Below are positions 10,491-20,646 of a stretch of DNA of 64,000 bases, piece after piece; the first letter of the stretch is position 1; the number at the start of each line of letters is the position of its first letter. The notes under the pieces were generated by a model. It was not told the DNA's origin, searched no databases, and was given only the letters and a program-made list of their open reading frames with translations. A program made the position numbers and the translations under genes. The DNA is from Cordylochernes scorpioides. Taxonomy: Eukaryota > Arthropoda > Arachnida > Pseudoscorpiones > Chernetidae. Location of the stretch: assembly GCA_030710605.1 (NCBI GenBank), contig CP092865.1:29730190-29794189 (forward strand). Reading direction: 5' to 3'.

Positions 10491-11522
10491 TTAGTAGCAA
10501 GTAGGACCACCGCGGACGGCGATGCACGCAGCAACACGTCTAGGTAGAGAGTCAATCAGAGTACGGATGGCGTCCTGAGGGATGGCTCTCCATTCCCTCT
10601 CAACCATTTGCCACAGTTCGTCTTCTGAACGCGGCTGTGGCAAGGCATGCAAACGGCGTCCAATGATGTCCCAGACGTGCTCGATTGGTGAGAGATTAGG
10701 AGAGTACGGTGGCCAGGGAAGCATCTGTACATCTTGCAGAGCTTGTTGGCTAATGCGAGCAGTGTGCGGTCGGGCGTTATCCTGCTGATAAAGGGAATTG
10801 GGTACCCCCTGAAGGTAGGGGAGTGTCACCGGTGGCAGCACATCATCAACGTATCGTTGGGCCGTCATAATGCCCTGAATACGAAGTAAAGGTGACCTGG
10901 AATCATACGCGATTGCCCCCCAAACCATGATTCCACGTTGTCGCACGGTGGGGCGTTCCACAATTGCTGCCGGATTGGACCTTTCTCCACGTCGACGCCA
11001 CACGCGTACACGGCGACTATCACTGGACAAGCAGAAACGCGACTCATCTGAGAACACGACCCTGTGCCATTCCGTCATCCACGCCGATCTAGCCCGGCAC
11101 CATTCCAAACGTTGGCGCCTATTCGGTGGGGTCAATGGCAGTCTTCTAAGCGGACGGCATGAGTGCAAGCCATTAGCAACCAATCGACGGGAAATGGTTC
11201 TGGTCGAGATGGAATGATCTAGGGTGTCTTGCACATGTTGCAGGATGGCGGTACAAGTGGCTTGTGGGGCCGCCACTGCTTGTCGAAGGATACGCCGATC
11301 CACACGTGCTGACGTCACTCTGGTTGCACCGGCATTCCTATAAATTGCCACATTTCCTTGTTCCAACCATCTTCTCCACAGTCGGTGCACCGTGGACGCA
11401 CCAAGGTGTGTATCAGCTGCGATTTGACGTATGGACCAACCTGCCCTTTTCAGTCCGATCACCATGCCCCTCGTAAAAGCGTCTGTCTGCTTGAACTGCC
11501 TCCGTTTACGACGACCTGGCAT
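10491..11522 (-). CDS. Tc1-like transposase, apparently intact
   Basis: 343 residues, usual length for a Tc1-like transposase, which cuts and pastes the element by a DDE mechanism in the nucleus. Residues ~10-115 form the paired-like helix-turn-helix DNA-binding part (SIRQIAADTHLGASTVHRLW; TRTISRRLVANG). The catalytic domain shows D159 (VVFSDESRF), D248 (LYQQDNARPHTA) and E281 (SPNLSPIEHVWD). By my count 32 residues separate the second D from E, against 34 in typical Tc1 (DD34E). A basic patch near 170-182 (RRVRVWRRRGE) may aid DNA contact or nuclear import. The start MPGRRKRR is the natural ATG. No stop or frameshift is present. Confidence 0.95.
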   Translation of the reverse strand: MPGRRKRRQFKQTDAFTRGMVIGLKRAGWSIRQIAADTHLGASTVHRLWRRWLEQGNVAIYRNAGATRVTSARVDRRILRQAVAAPQATCTAILQHVQDTLDHSISTRTISRRLVANGLHSCRPLRRLPLTPPNRRQRLEWCRARSAWMTEWHRVVFSDESRFCLSSDSRRVRVWRRRGERSNPAAIVERPTVRQRGIMVWGAIAYDSRSPLLRIQGIMTAQRYVDDVLPPVTLPYLQGVPNSLYQQDNARPHTARISQQALQDVQMLPWPPYSPNLSPIEHVWDIIGRRLHALPQPRSEDELWQMVEREWRAIPQDAIRTLIDSLPRRVAACIAVRGGPTCY

Positions 11523-11715
11523 TCTCTGTTATTACACGTGTCTTTTGACACAAGAACAAAATTTCTACAATGATTTTCCTTGAAGAAATAACGACACGAA
11601 TACTGTCCTTTCTGCAAGTTCCTTCCCTTATATCTTATTCCATGTGCGCACGAGAGCTGCGCATTTTAAATTTGCATAACTCGGTTAGGCGCGTCTACCC
11701 TGAAATTTGCATAAT

Positions 11716-11762
11716 TTTCTGGCCACTATTTCTTGGTGTTCCATTTTCAATGTCACGCAGTG
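11716..11762 (-). repeat. Right terminal inverted repeat of the Tc1-like element
   Basis: 47 bp, exact reverse complement of 10347-10393. On the minus strand it lies upstream of the transposase and would hold or abut its promoter. Confidence 0.97.
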
Positions 11763-12572
11763 TATGAAAGAGCAAAATTTAATAGAAGAAGTCAAGGGGA
11801 GACTGAACCTGTAGAGGAATTTATAACCAATCTCTACGTCCTGGCAGAGAACTGCAGCTATGGTATCTTAAAAGAAGAGATGATCAGGGATCGGTTGGTA
11901 GTTGGAGTGAAAAACTTTAATCTTTCTGAGAAATTACAGTTGGAATCGGAACTAACCTTGGAGAAGGCAATCCAGATAGTGCGCCAATCATAAAGTTTAA
12001 AAAATCAACAAAAAGGAATTAGGCAAGACACTGAAAATCGGAACGTGGATGTGATGGACAGGAAAGGAGGGAGAAATGGCACAATTTTTCAGAAAACAAG
12101 AATGAAAGGTACAAAAACGTACAATTCTAATTTTCCAAAGAATCATCAAGGATGGTCTTCTAATGAGAAACGTAAATGTTTCCGATGTGGATATTACCAA
12201 GGACATTCGAAAGAACAATGTCCTGCTAAGGATGCTATTTGCAACAAGTGCAGAAAGAAAGGTCATTTTGCCAAGGTTTGTCACACTAAACCCATACAAG
12301 AAGTATCAAGCTCCCAAAATAATGCATTCATTGGAATAGTGGGAATGCAGGAGAATGCGGAAGATAAGTGGTGTGAAGTGATAAAGGTGAATGACCAGCC
12401 AATAAAATTTAAAATCGATACAGGAGCAGAGGTTTCGGTTATGCCAGAAGGGATTTACTTGCAACATTTTGGATACCTTAAGACGGAGAAGGCCGATAAG
12501 AATATTTTTGCTGTTTCCAAGAAGATAGAGGTAAATGGAATGTTCCAGGCTTTTTTGGAATCAAAAAGGTAG

Positions 12573-15111
12573 AAGTGCGAAGAGAGCATCTACATCGTTA
12601 AAGGGGTTGCCCGACCTTTACTAAGCTGTAGGGCTAGCGAGATCCTAGGTCTCGTTAGGAGGATAAATATTGTCGAAGATCATGCTTTTACCAAGCTAGA
12701 CCCAATGCTCAAATTTCCTAAGTTATTTACTGGACTTGAAAAATAGATATTCCATACGAAATAAAGTTGAAAGAAGGGGCAAAACCTTATTCGATATATA
12801 CACCAAGAAGAGTACCTATACCTCTAATGAAAGAACTTCAAATGGAACTGGAGAGAATGACATCAAATGGCGTAATTGAAAAAGTTGAGGGTTCTTCTGA
12901 ATGGTGTTCGCCCATGGTTCTCGTTGCAAAACCTTCGGGAAAATTAAGAATATGTGTCGATCTCTCGATACTCAATAAAAATATTCTAAGGGAAATACAC
13001 CCGATCCCGGTGGTAGAACATACGCTAGCCCAGTTGAAAGGAGCTAAATTATTCACAAAGTTGGATGCCAATAGTGGATTCTGGCAAATACCACTGTCTT
13101 CAGAGTCGTCAGCACTTACCACATTTATCACTCCATTTGGGAGATTTCGGTTTAAGAGGTTACCTTTCGGTATCTCTTCCGCTCCGGAATTTTTTCAGAA
13201 AAGAATGGGTCAAATATTGGAAGGACTGGAAGGAACTCTGTGCCATATGGACGACATAATGGTTTATGGTTCATGCCAAGAAGAACATGATAAAAGACTC
13301 GAAACAGTATTAACAAAAGTTTCTAAATCGGGACTTACCTTGAACAAGGATAAATGCAAATTTGCAGTTACAACTATTAAGTTTTTAGGTCATCAAATTG
13401 GTCCTAACGGGATTCAAGTAGATCCCAAAAGAAAACGAGCTATACTGGAGTTTCCCAAACCGAGATCTGTCAAGGAACTAAAACAATTTTTAGGAATGGT
13501 AAATTTTCCAGCTAGATTTGTCCCCAACTTAGCGGAGATAGCGCATCCAATGAACAAGTTACTGTCAAAGAAAGAAGAATGGATTTGGGGAGATGATCAA
13601 GATCGGGCATTTGACCAAATAAAGAAAAATCTTACTTCTGCGCAAGGGCTAGCCTTGTATGATCCTTCTTTGCCTATCACAGTATCAGCCGATGCTTCTT
13701 CTTTTGGGCTAGGCGCAGTAATATGGCAAACCAAAGATGGACTGAGATAAGTCATCGCATATGCTTCTAGAACGCTCTCTGAAACAGAAAAGCGTTATGC
13801 TCAAATCGAAAAAGAGGCGCTGGCTATCACCTGGGCTTGTGAGAAATTCAAGCAATACATCCAAGGCCTGGTGATCACTCTTGAAACCGACCACAAACCA
13901 CTTGTACCGATCTTTACTTCCAAAAACATCGATGATCTCACACCTAGGATTCAGAGATTGAGACTACGGATTATGAGATATTCGTATAAGATCGAACATA
14001 CGCCAGGAAAGAACTTGATAGTGGCGGATGCGCTATCTAGATCACCTAGGATGAAAGTCGGGACTCAGGAATTGGAGGAGGAGTTATGTGCCTACGTTCA
14101 ACAGGTTGTCTCATTTATGCCCATATCTGATGTCCGAGTAAAGGAAATAAAAGAAAGTCAAGACAAAGACCAGGTTATACAAAACATTATTAAATACACC
14201 CAGGAAGGATGGCCGGAGAGAACAAATGTCTCCATGTCCGAAAGTCAATATTGGCCAGCAAAGGATGATTTCTCCGTTGAGAATGGTATTCTCCTGAAAG
14301 GGTCAAGATACGTTATCCCAGAGAATATCAGGAAAGGGTTGCTCCAAAGAATCAATGAAGGACACCTTTGGATAGTGAAATGTCGTGAAAGGGCCAAAGG
14401 ATCCGTCTGGTGGTCCCGGATCACAAGCGAAATTGAGGAGATGGTCCGAACATGTCCTATGTGTATTGAGGAAAGAACAAATCGACATCAGCCACTATTA
14501 CCCTCAGAGCTTCCAAATTGTCCTTGGGAGAAAGTTGGAGTTGACCTTTTTACACTAAAGGGCCAAAACTATTTGTTAATAGCAGACTATTATTCAAGAT
14601 ACCCAGAAATTGCAAGATTAGAGGACACGACATCAGCTTCTGTAATAGTCCACTGTAAGTCCATCTTTGCAAGGCACGGAATTCCTTTGGAAGTTCGGAG
14701 TGACAATGGCCCCCAGTTCGGATCACTATTCAAAGAATTTGCCCACGATTACGGATTTACTCATGTCACCTCCAGTCCAAGATACCCGCAGAGTAAAGGC
14801 TTCATAGAATCTTTCGTAAAAATTGTTAAAGAAAGAATTAGCAAGTCAAAGGATCCATATCTGGCTTTCTTGGCATATCGAGCTACACCACTTGCAAATG
14901 GCTTCAGCCCAGCAGAACTTAGCATGGGACGGCGGGTTCGCACCACCATTCCAACACCAACGAAACAACACCAACCACCCAATTTAAAGAATTTGAAAAT
15001 TGGATGTAAATGATCGAGTTTGGCTGACGGACCTTAAAACTCCCGGAGTCATCATTTCCAAAGCAGATACTCCTAGATCTTATATGGTTGATACACCGAG
15101 AGGAAGGGTTT
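12573..15111 (+). pseudogene. pol of the nested element: RT, RNase H, integrase
   Basis: The region after protease is frameshifted (12573-12766). From 12767 the RT is open: KPSGKLRICVDLSILNK, LDANSGFWQIPL, and the catalytic HMDDIMVYG near 13245. An in-frame TAA at 13748-13750 falls inside RNase H, which resumes with ASRTLSETEKRYAQIEKEAL and TDHKPLVP. Integrase follows (14.3-15.0 kb) with CPMC of the zinc domain and D, D, E at GVDLF, RSDNGPQF and SKGFIESF. The zinc domain has Asn where one His is expected (INEGHLW). A one-base shift near 15000 precedes the C-terminal part NDRVWLTDLKTPG, which ends at a TGA near 15111. Not functional as it stands. Confidence 0.88.
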
Positions 15112-15343
15112 GAAGAAATCGCTTCCATCTACTTCCTACTGGTCAGAGGTCTCCAGGGCCTCCACACTTCGAGCCAGACGAAGAGCCATATATAATTTAC
15201 CCAGAAGCCAACACACACACTTCAGATGCTCCTACGGATGTGACCGATTCATCAACATCTCCTAATGAAGCACTTTATAGAACTCGCTCTGGAAGAACAG
15301 TTCGTCCGCCCAGACATTTTGGAGATGACTAGAGCTAATCTCT

Positions 15344-15354
15344 AAGAGGGGAGA
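15344..15354 (+). promoter_or_regulatory. Polypurine tract
   Basis: AAGAGGGGAGA immediately precedes the 3' LTR, the usual primer for plus-strand cDNA synthesis. Confidence 0.8.
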
Positions 15355-15548
15355 TGTGACGTAATTGTAAATATTCAGAGAATTTAGAAGAGTAATTATC
15401 ATCATGTTTTATTTGTGGTGTGGCATATAGACAGCTCGAGTTAGGATATATATAGAGATAATTGGAAGTTGTTAGTTAGTTAGAAAGTTCCGTTCTTAAA
15501 TAAAGAATTGTTCATCATCGTATCCCGATTCCTTAGAGAAACAAAGCA
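15355..15548 (+). repeat. 3' LTR of the nested Ty3/Gypsy element
   Basis: Same length as the 5' LTR, with two adjacent-region differences (GTGGTGTGGC here against GTGGTTTTGC). Followed by the target duplication ATACG. Confidence 0.93.
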
Positions 15549-15553
15549 ATACG

Positions 15554-15832
15554 TTTAGAAATATGATTCGAGTAATTAAAAAAAAATGATGATTTTTTTA
15601 AAAATGTAAAATTGAAAGTAATGAATTAAAATTTATAATTTGCTTAAAATAAAGTAAAAATTGATAAATGAAGGTGTAAAAGATTTAAAATTTGAATTGA
15701 TATGATATAAAATTGGTAAAAATGGATTTAAAATGATTAAAATGAAAATAAACATCAAATATATGGAGAATCAAGTTGTGAGCATGAGGAGAAAGTTACG
15801 TGGTTTTTAAAACTTACAGTTTTGAGGATTGT
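15554..15832. other. AT-rich DNA of the old element, nothing recognised
   Basis: AT-rich stretch between the right target duplication of the nested element and the gag-like fragment. No feature seen. Confidence 0.45.
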
Positions 15833-16141
15833 TCAGTCAGGAGACTTGGTCTTTAGTTGTTGTCCTACTGACGTGGAAGACGCTCCATGTAGAGCTTGTA
15901 GAAGCTTCAAACTTCTGTTTGGTGACGGCGGCATGCCGTCTGGATGGTTGCGTTGCATGGTCGAAGGTGGGGAACTTCTCACCGGCTTATTTTGCGGGAT
16001 TTTCGGTTGTGTCGTTGGGGGGGAGATTGCTTGGTCATTTCGTTGGACTGGCGGGCTTGTTCCTCCATCTTTGCTCTTTCTCGCTTCTCTATCTGGACAG
16101 TCTTCTTACCTTCTTCGTTGTGGTCATCCTGTCGACTCTTC
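15833..16141 (-). pseudogene. Gag-like coding remnant of the old element
   Basis: On the minus strand about 100 codons are open in two frames that join at a run of seven C (16018-16024 region): a charged stretch (QIEKRERAKMEEQARQSNEM) followed by a P/S/Q-rich stretch ending KTKSPD and a stop. The composition is protein-like and unlike the surrounding AT-rich DNA. It lies just inside the minus-strand 5' LTR, where gag belongs. No capsid or zinc-knuckle motif is present, so the Gag assignment rests on position. Confidence 0.4.
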
Positions 16142-16888
16142 TGTGATAAGGTCCTGTCGACTTATCTGTGATGAGAGATCCTGTCGACTCTCGCTATAGC
16201 TGTGGTAACCGAGGGTCAAACCTGTAGTAACCGAGAGGGACAGTCAGGGCGTGGAGAGTTTTCCAGTACCTCTCTGCACTTTGGAAGACCTTTAACAGTT
16301 TTCACAGAGTACTGGCAGTCGTGGTCGAGGCTGAGTGGAAAGCTTGGGAATGTCCACACACAAAAAACGAAGAGACACAGTTGTAGTAGGAAAGTTCCGT
16401 GAACAGATAGGAGTCGAGCTAAGAGCAAGATGGAGTTAGAAGGGTTCTTACTGTTTTACATGGCGATGAGGTGGTCCTGGCTACAACCGACAAGGGCTCA
16501 CGCCGATGGTGAAAGTGACTGTTAGTTCGGCTAAAACTGAGGTTTTATATACCTTTTGCCGAGGAGGGAGACATGGCGTGGGGGCGTCTGCGCTATTCTG
16601 CACCCTTTGACCTTGATGGCAACGACTTGCCAAATTACTTTTAAGGGTTGTTGGATTTCTCTCTCGATTTTAGACGTTTTTGAACTTCTCAATCTTGCTT
16701 TAACTCAGCTCTTAATCTATTACATAGTTTTATTTATTTATCTCAGTTTGTACAAAGTACATTACATATGGTGATGCAATGACACATGTCAATTATGCGT
16801 ATAATTATTTATAGATGTGCTTCTATATACAACATGACAATCTTGTTAAAAATTGTATACAATATAAGGTTTTTGGTTTAAATTACTA
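16142..16888 (-). repeat. LTR-like direct repeat, right copy
   Basis: Partner of 5959-6738. Its boundary at 16142 is blurred by a short internal repeat: TCCTGTCGACT recurs three times between about 16127 and 16195, and the first of these lies outside the repeat. Confidence 0.75.
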
Positions 16889-16900
16889 TATATATATATA

Positions 16901-17055
16901 TTTAAAGCCTTTTTGAGAACTCTCATTTCAAGTTTGAAGTATATTTGAACTTTGCGCGTCTGTAAGAATAATTTATGCATTTCTATAAAGTCGATGAGAA
17001 GCTCTGCCTCGAAATATACCTTTGAATTTGCATCGCGAAGACTTTAGAAAAGAAG
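16901..17055 (+). repeat. Flanking direct repeat A, copy 2
   Basis: Second copy of the block at 5793-5946, directly after the (TA)n tract that follows the right LTR-like repeat. Shared landmarks include ACTTTGCGCGTCTGTAAGAA. Confidence 0.75.
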
Positions 17056-17714
17056 AAAAAACTCGTTTATTTGATTCAATTTGTATCTGTTTTGCCAAAT
17101 GATGAGACCCCCCCAACTAATTGAATGACAACCATCTACTCATTATCTGATTGATTTGCTGCTCTAGTAACATCGCAGTGACTCAATTTGATAAATTTTC
17201 TTCGGAATAAATTTTGCAAGACATTCTATTTAACACCAAGCAATATCAACAGAGATGAAGCTATTTGTGAACACTATTTGTTTCGCGATTTCGATCCTAA
17301 AATATTGGCTCCAATGAATAGATGCACTGACTTGGACACAATACTATTTTTCAATCTGGCTATTCTAATATCAGTGCTGTTGCAAAAACCAATCTTTGTG
17401 ATGGTTACAACGTATTCGTTCAATTGTTAATGAACGACTTATCACCAGACGTCTTATTCATAACTCAAATTAACTACGCAAACTGATGAGCCATATGTTT
17501 ACACTTTCCAATTTCAAGTATCAGAGCTAATCTAAAATTAAAGTAGGATGTATTTCGCCATCTGAGAAGCTAATAATTAACTTCCTTTCTGTGCTGATAA
17601 GTACAGCACAAAAATGCGGAAAATATTCTTAAATTTCATAACATCCAAACAGGAACATTACATCTACGCATCATGATGCATCAGTGCGCCTTCTGTTATG
17701 AAAACTCGAAATTA
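17056..17714. other. No recognisable feature
   Basis: AT-rich DNA with an 80-codon open frame at 17188-17430 that matches no family I know. A block at 17692-17740 (GCGCCTTCTGTTATGA) resembles 19910-19965 and may be the outer edge of the foldback family that follows. Confidence 0.4.
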
Positions 17715-18220
17715 TTATAGACGCGGATGATTCTTTTTAAAAATTAAACAATTTATCTACTGCCCTTACTGCAAAGAAAAATAAATGGGAGGGCCTGGCT
17801 CTTCAGTGGTGAGCCCTCCCAGGAGTTTCGCCAGCTTAATCTACCATACCGTTGTTATATTACCCTATTTGGTGTTCCTTTTATTACTGATGACAGACTC
17901 TTGGAATGGGTATTTTGAATGAACTATGGACATAAGCTTTTAAGAACAGTAGAAACACATACAATAATAGGTACACAATATGCTTGATACGCTTATGTAC
18001 ATAGTCCATTCAGAATACCCATTTTAAGAAGCCATATATAATATATATAAGGAACAACAAAATGTAATATAACATTGGTAGATTAAACTGGCGAAACCGC
18101 TATGGGTTGATGAGCCATGCCTTCCCATGAATTTTTCATTGCGAAAAGGCTAGTAGAAATTGTTTAATATACTCGTATATATATATATAAAAAAAGAATC
18201 ATGCGTGTCTATGATAATTA
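17715..18220. mobile_element. Old foldback (long inverted repeat) element
   Basis: Left arm 17715-17937 and right arm 17992-18220 are imperfect reverse complements. Shared landmarks are TTTCGCCAG(C/T)TTAATCTACCA, a GGTATT(T/C)TGAATG(A/G)AC block near the centre and an AAACAATTT block near the outer edge. The arms differ by many substitutions and small indels, so it is old. The part around GGGAGGGC..GGCTC..CAGTGGTGAGCCCTCCCA matches the young foldback element at 47860-48100, so the two are one family. No ORF, so it is non-autonomous. Confidence 0.7.
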
Positions 18221-18275
18221 TGGACTTTTGTAAAAGGTTTCCCAGATGTTTAGGGTCAACTCAAAAGCTCATTTT

Positions 18276-18611
18276 CCATTTATTTGTATTCCACGAGATA
18301 TGACGTTGGGAATTATTTTAACCTCGGTCTATAACTCGATATATAGGAGGTCTATGTTTTCCTAGATAGAACCATCGGAAAGAGCAAGAAAGCTTGCACA
18401 TGCCCATATGAAACACTACTTCCATTTAATTGTATTCCACGTTGTATATCTTTGGGAAATAACTTTTAACACGGCTCTATAATTCAGAAATAGGTCTATG
18501 TTTTCCTAGCTAGACCTTCGGATAGAGCAGAAAATGAGGCACATGGCCATATAAACCACATCTTCCATTTATCTGTATTCCACGAGATATAAGGTTGGTA
18601 ATTATTTTAAC
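18276..18611. repeat. ~145-bp tandem repeat, 2.3 copies
   Basis: TCCATTTA(T/A)TTGTATTCCACG starts units at about 18276, 18421 and 18564 (periods about 145 and 143 bp). The third unit is cut at about 18611 by the truncated LINE. Confidence 0.75.
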
Positions 18612-19217
18612 CTCTTCTTACATTACTCATATTCTAGCGAAAACTCATATGCTGACCGGCTACCTTGAATTATCACTAATTAGATACAATATGAAGAATT
18701 CTCTGACAGACCAAACATTAAATAAGCCCATTTCAATTAAGTTTAATAAATTATATATAAATGCAAAATTTAGATTTTATCTTTCTCAAACTAATGCGAC
18801 GTTCATGAATATTTTTCTGAGAGATGTACCAAACTTCATTACTCCTGATAAATACACTTCTTTGTTCTTCACAGACAAAGGACCCTTTTCAAGATTTCTA
18901 TTTGACTTGAGTGTTATAAAAGATCCAACATGTGGATGCTGCCTAGATGTTGAAACACCAGAGCATCTTTTGTTGGCTTGCCCTCTGACTAACCAAATTG
19001 TACTTGATTACTTTGATATAATGCCATTTTTCTGTATATATTCAATCTTATGAAAACTTTGCCAAGGTTAGAGCAATCTGTACACAGATTTATACAATCA
19101 CTACCAATTAATCGTATAAATAATTATATATATATATGCAAATAATTCTAATATAGCACAATAGTCTGATAGATTTCGTGCTTCTGTAATAATAAAAAAA
19201 ATAAGAAGAAAAAAAAA
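18612..19217 (+). mobile_element. 5'-truncated LINE, C-terminal end of ORF2 plus 3' tail
   Basis: The open frame through 19053 encodes the end of a LINE ORF2. It matches the longer LINE at 52391-56940 from SSYITHILAKT onward and has the C-terminal zinc-finger-like CGCC...ETPEHLLLACP motif. After the stop it shares the 3' end of that family, CGTGCTTCTGTAATAATAAAA, followed by A-rich DNA. Loss of everything upstream is the usual outcome of incomplete target-primed reverse transcription. It inserted in the 145-bp repeat. Confidence 0.85.
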
Positions 19218-19968
19218 TCTCAGAAAAATTGACTTTGAACTAACATTTCTACAGCCCTTTTTACACTGGAAAAAATGTGTAGATAACCAAGGCTCCTATT
19301 TGGAAAAGAATGATGTTTAAAATACTATACTATGAATAAATATTTAATTTCAAAAGGTTCGGGAAATTATTTTGAATCTACCTTGTATTTTCTCACCAGG
19401 GTGGATTTGTTTGTATTATTTGTTCGCTCTCTCTCTCTCTCTAATAACTTATTTATTATTACTTAATTTAATTTCTGGTACTAATTTTGTTTTCCTTTGT
19501 CCCCACAGTCATTTACGATGATTGTATTATTTAATGGATTTCTTCATATCCGAAAATATTTTAAATATGAACTAAATAATAAATCACAGAATAATAATAT
19601 ATTCAGTAAATTATTATTTTTAAAAGATCCCCTTAGATATGCTACAATGATGCGTGTAAAAATATTTGAATGCTTGAACGTCTTCTCGAGCAATGTGGTA
19701 TTTTGGAAGTCTACATTGCAGAAATGAAAGAATGTTGAATTTTAACGAATAAATTATACCTGATGTGTATCTAAAATTGATTGAATCTACTTATATATTT
19801 GCCTTATTCTGTCTGAAGCTTTGTCTGAAGCATTGTCTGTTTGTCTGAAGCTTTGTCTGAAGCTCACGGATAGAATGCGCGCTCATTGGCTGTAGATACG
19901 ATGTACTAGAGCGCCATCTGTTATCAAATTATAAAACTATTTTAGAGGCGTAATATTCTTTTTATTTT
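19218..19968. other. No gene recognised; small simple repeats
   Basis: Contains a (CT)n run at about 19427-19442 and a short tandem of TTTGTCTGAAGC at about 19815-19864. A 76-codon frame at 19497-19727 has no recognisable relative. Confidence 0.5.
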
Positions 19969-20310
19969 TTTATTTATTTATTTATTGTTTTTTATTATTA
20001 TTTTATTTATTTATTTATTTATTTTTATTTTTTTTATTTTATTTTTATTTTATTTTTTTTATTTTTTTATTTTTTTTAAATTTTTTTTAATTTTTTTTTA
20101 TTTTTATTTATTTTTTATTTTTTTTTATTTTTTTATTTTTTTTTTATTTTTATTTTTTATTTTTTTTATTTTTATTTTATTTTTTTTATTTTTTTTTATT
20201 TTTTAAAAATTTTTTTTTAATTTTTTTTTTATTTTTTTTATTTTTTTATTTTTTTTTTTATTTTTTTTATTTATTTTTTATTTTATTTTTTTTATTTTTT
20301 TATTTTTTTA
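19969..20310. repeat. T-rich low-complexity tract, (TTTTTA)n-like
   Basis: About 340 bp of T runs broken by single A. A 73-codon Phe-rich frame over it is a composition artefact. Confidence 0.9.
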
Positions 20311-20328
20311 TGTAAGTTTGCCTCTCTC

Positions 20329-20580
20329 ATAAACCTGTCTATACAGACCACCCTGACTATAGCGACCACGCTAGACAACCCTGTTATCAGCTGCCTGTCT
20401 ATACAGACCACCCTGTCTATAGCAGTCACCTTAGGCAACCCTGTTATCAGCAGTGTGATACATCCACCTGTCTATACAGACCACCCTGTCTATAGCGACC
20501 ACTCTAGACAACCCTGTTATCAGCTGTGTGATACATCCACCTGTCTATACAGACCACCCTGTTGAAAGCGACCACCCAAG
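20329..20580. repeat. ~75-bp tandem repeat, about four copies
   Basis: Units contain CCTGTCTATACAGACCACCC and ACAACCCTGTTATCAG. Copies start near 20332, 20395, 20470 and 20540, the last incomplete. The array leads directly into the Helitron-type end and is probably internal to that element, since non-autonomous Helitrons and Helentrons often carry such tandem repeats. Confidence 0.75.
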
Positions 20581-20616
20581 TCAACGTTTTTAAAATATAT
20601 TCGCACTCGGGTAAAC

Positions 20617-20645
20617 CCCGGGCGTTGCCCGGGCCATTCGTCTAG
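20617..20645 (+). mobile_element. Helitron-type 3' terminus (hairpin + CTAG)
   Basis: A perfect 7-bp stem with a 3-nt loop (CCCGGGC GTT GCCCGGG, 20617-20633) is followed by 8 nt and then CTAG (20642-20645) and a T. Helitrons end in a short GC-rich hairpin about 10 nt before CTRR and insert between A and T, so this fits. The element would extend to the left; its 5' end was not located. No Rep/helicase coding is present, so it is non-autonomous. Confidence 0.6.
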
Positions 20646-20646
20646 T

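Larger units (their letters stand above)
10347..11762 (-). mobile_element. Tc1/mariner-type DNA transposon with perfect 47-bp TIRs
   Basis: 10347-10393 and 11716-11762 are perfect 47-bp inverted repeats beginning CACTGCGTGACATTG. The element is flanked by TA on both sides (10345-10346, 11763-11764), the target duplication of the Tc1/mariner superfamily. It carries one uninterrupted transposase ORF on the minus strand. It lies in gag of the Ty3/Gypsy element at 9790-15548, so it is younger than that element. Perfect TIRs plus an intact ORF suggest recent movement. Confidence 0.97.
10069..12572 (+). pseudogene. gag-protease of the nested element, split by a Tc1-like insertion
   Basis: Gag begins MANYMQIAAPEGFNF at 10069 and is open to 10344, where a Tc1-like element (10347-11762) interrupts it. 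It resumes in the same protein context at 11765 (ERAKFNRRSQGETEPVEEF) and is hit by an in-frame TAA at 11991-11993. The frame then continues to two zinc knuckles, CFRCGYYQGHSKEQC and CNKCRKKGHFAKVC (12175-12290), and the protease active site IDTGAEVSV (about 12415-12440), ending at 12572. Only two lesions, the insertion and the stop, disrupt it. The knuckles bind element RNA; the protease matures the polyprotein. Confidence 0.88.
9790..15548 (+). mobile_element. Ty3/Gypsy retrotransposon with paired LTRs and TSD, nested
   Basis: Two 194-bp LTRs (9790-9983, 15355-15548) differ at only two bases and are flanked by the 5-bp duplication ATACG (9785-9789, 15549-15553). Between them, in order on the plus strand, are a primer-site candidate, gag, zinc knuckles, protease, RT, RNase H and integrase, then a polypurine tract. 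RT before integrase identifies Ty3/Gypsy. Without the Tc1-like insertion in gag the element would be about 4.3 kb. Few LTR differences mean a fairly recent insertion, yet coding sequence has several stops and frameshifts. Confidence 0.93.
5959..16888 (-). mobile_element. Old LTR-type retroelement, mostly decayed, containing a younger nested element
   Basis: Two direct repeats (5959-6738 and 16142-16888) bracket about 9.4 kb. What coding sequence survives is on the minus strand: a gag-like fragment next to the right repeat (15833-16141) and an integrase fragment toward the left repeat (8546-8848), the order expected for a minus-strand LTR retrotransposon. On that strand the repeats begin TGGTAA (left copy) and end ATCACA and contain a TATA-like GTATATAAAAC. 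Flanks are (TA)n, so a target duplication cannot be proved. No convincing primer site or polypurine tract is seen on the minus strand. RT and RNase H are not recognisable. Confidence 0.65.

Noticed and set aside
10345..11764. Tc1-like element as part of the Ty3/Gypsy gag gene
   Set aside because: TA duplication, TIRs and read-through of gag on both sides show it is a separate later insertion.
19985..20206. Phe-rich 73-codon frame
   Set aside because: Arises from the T-rich low-complexity tract.
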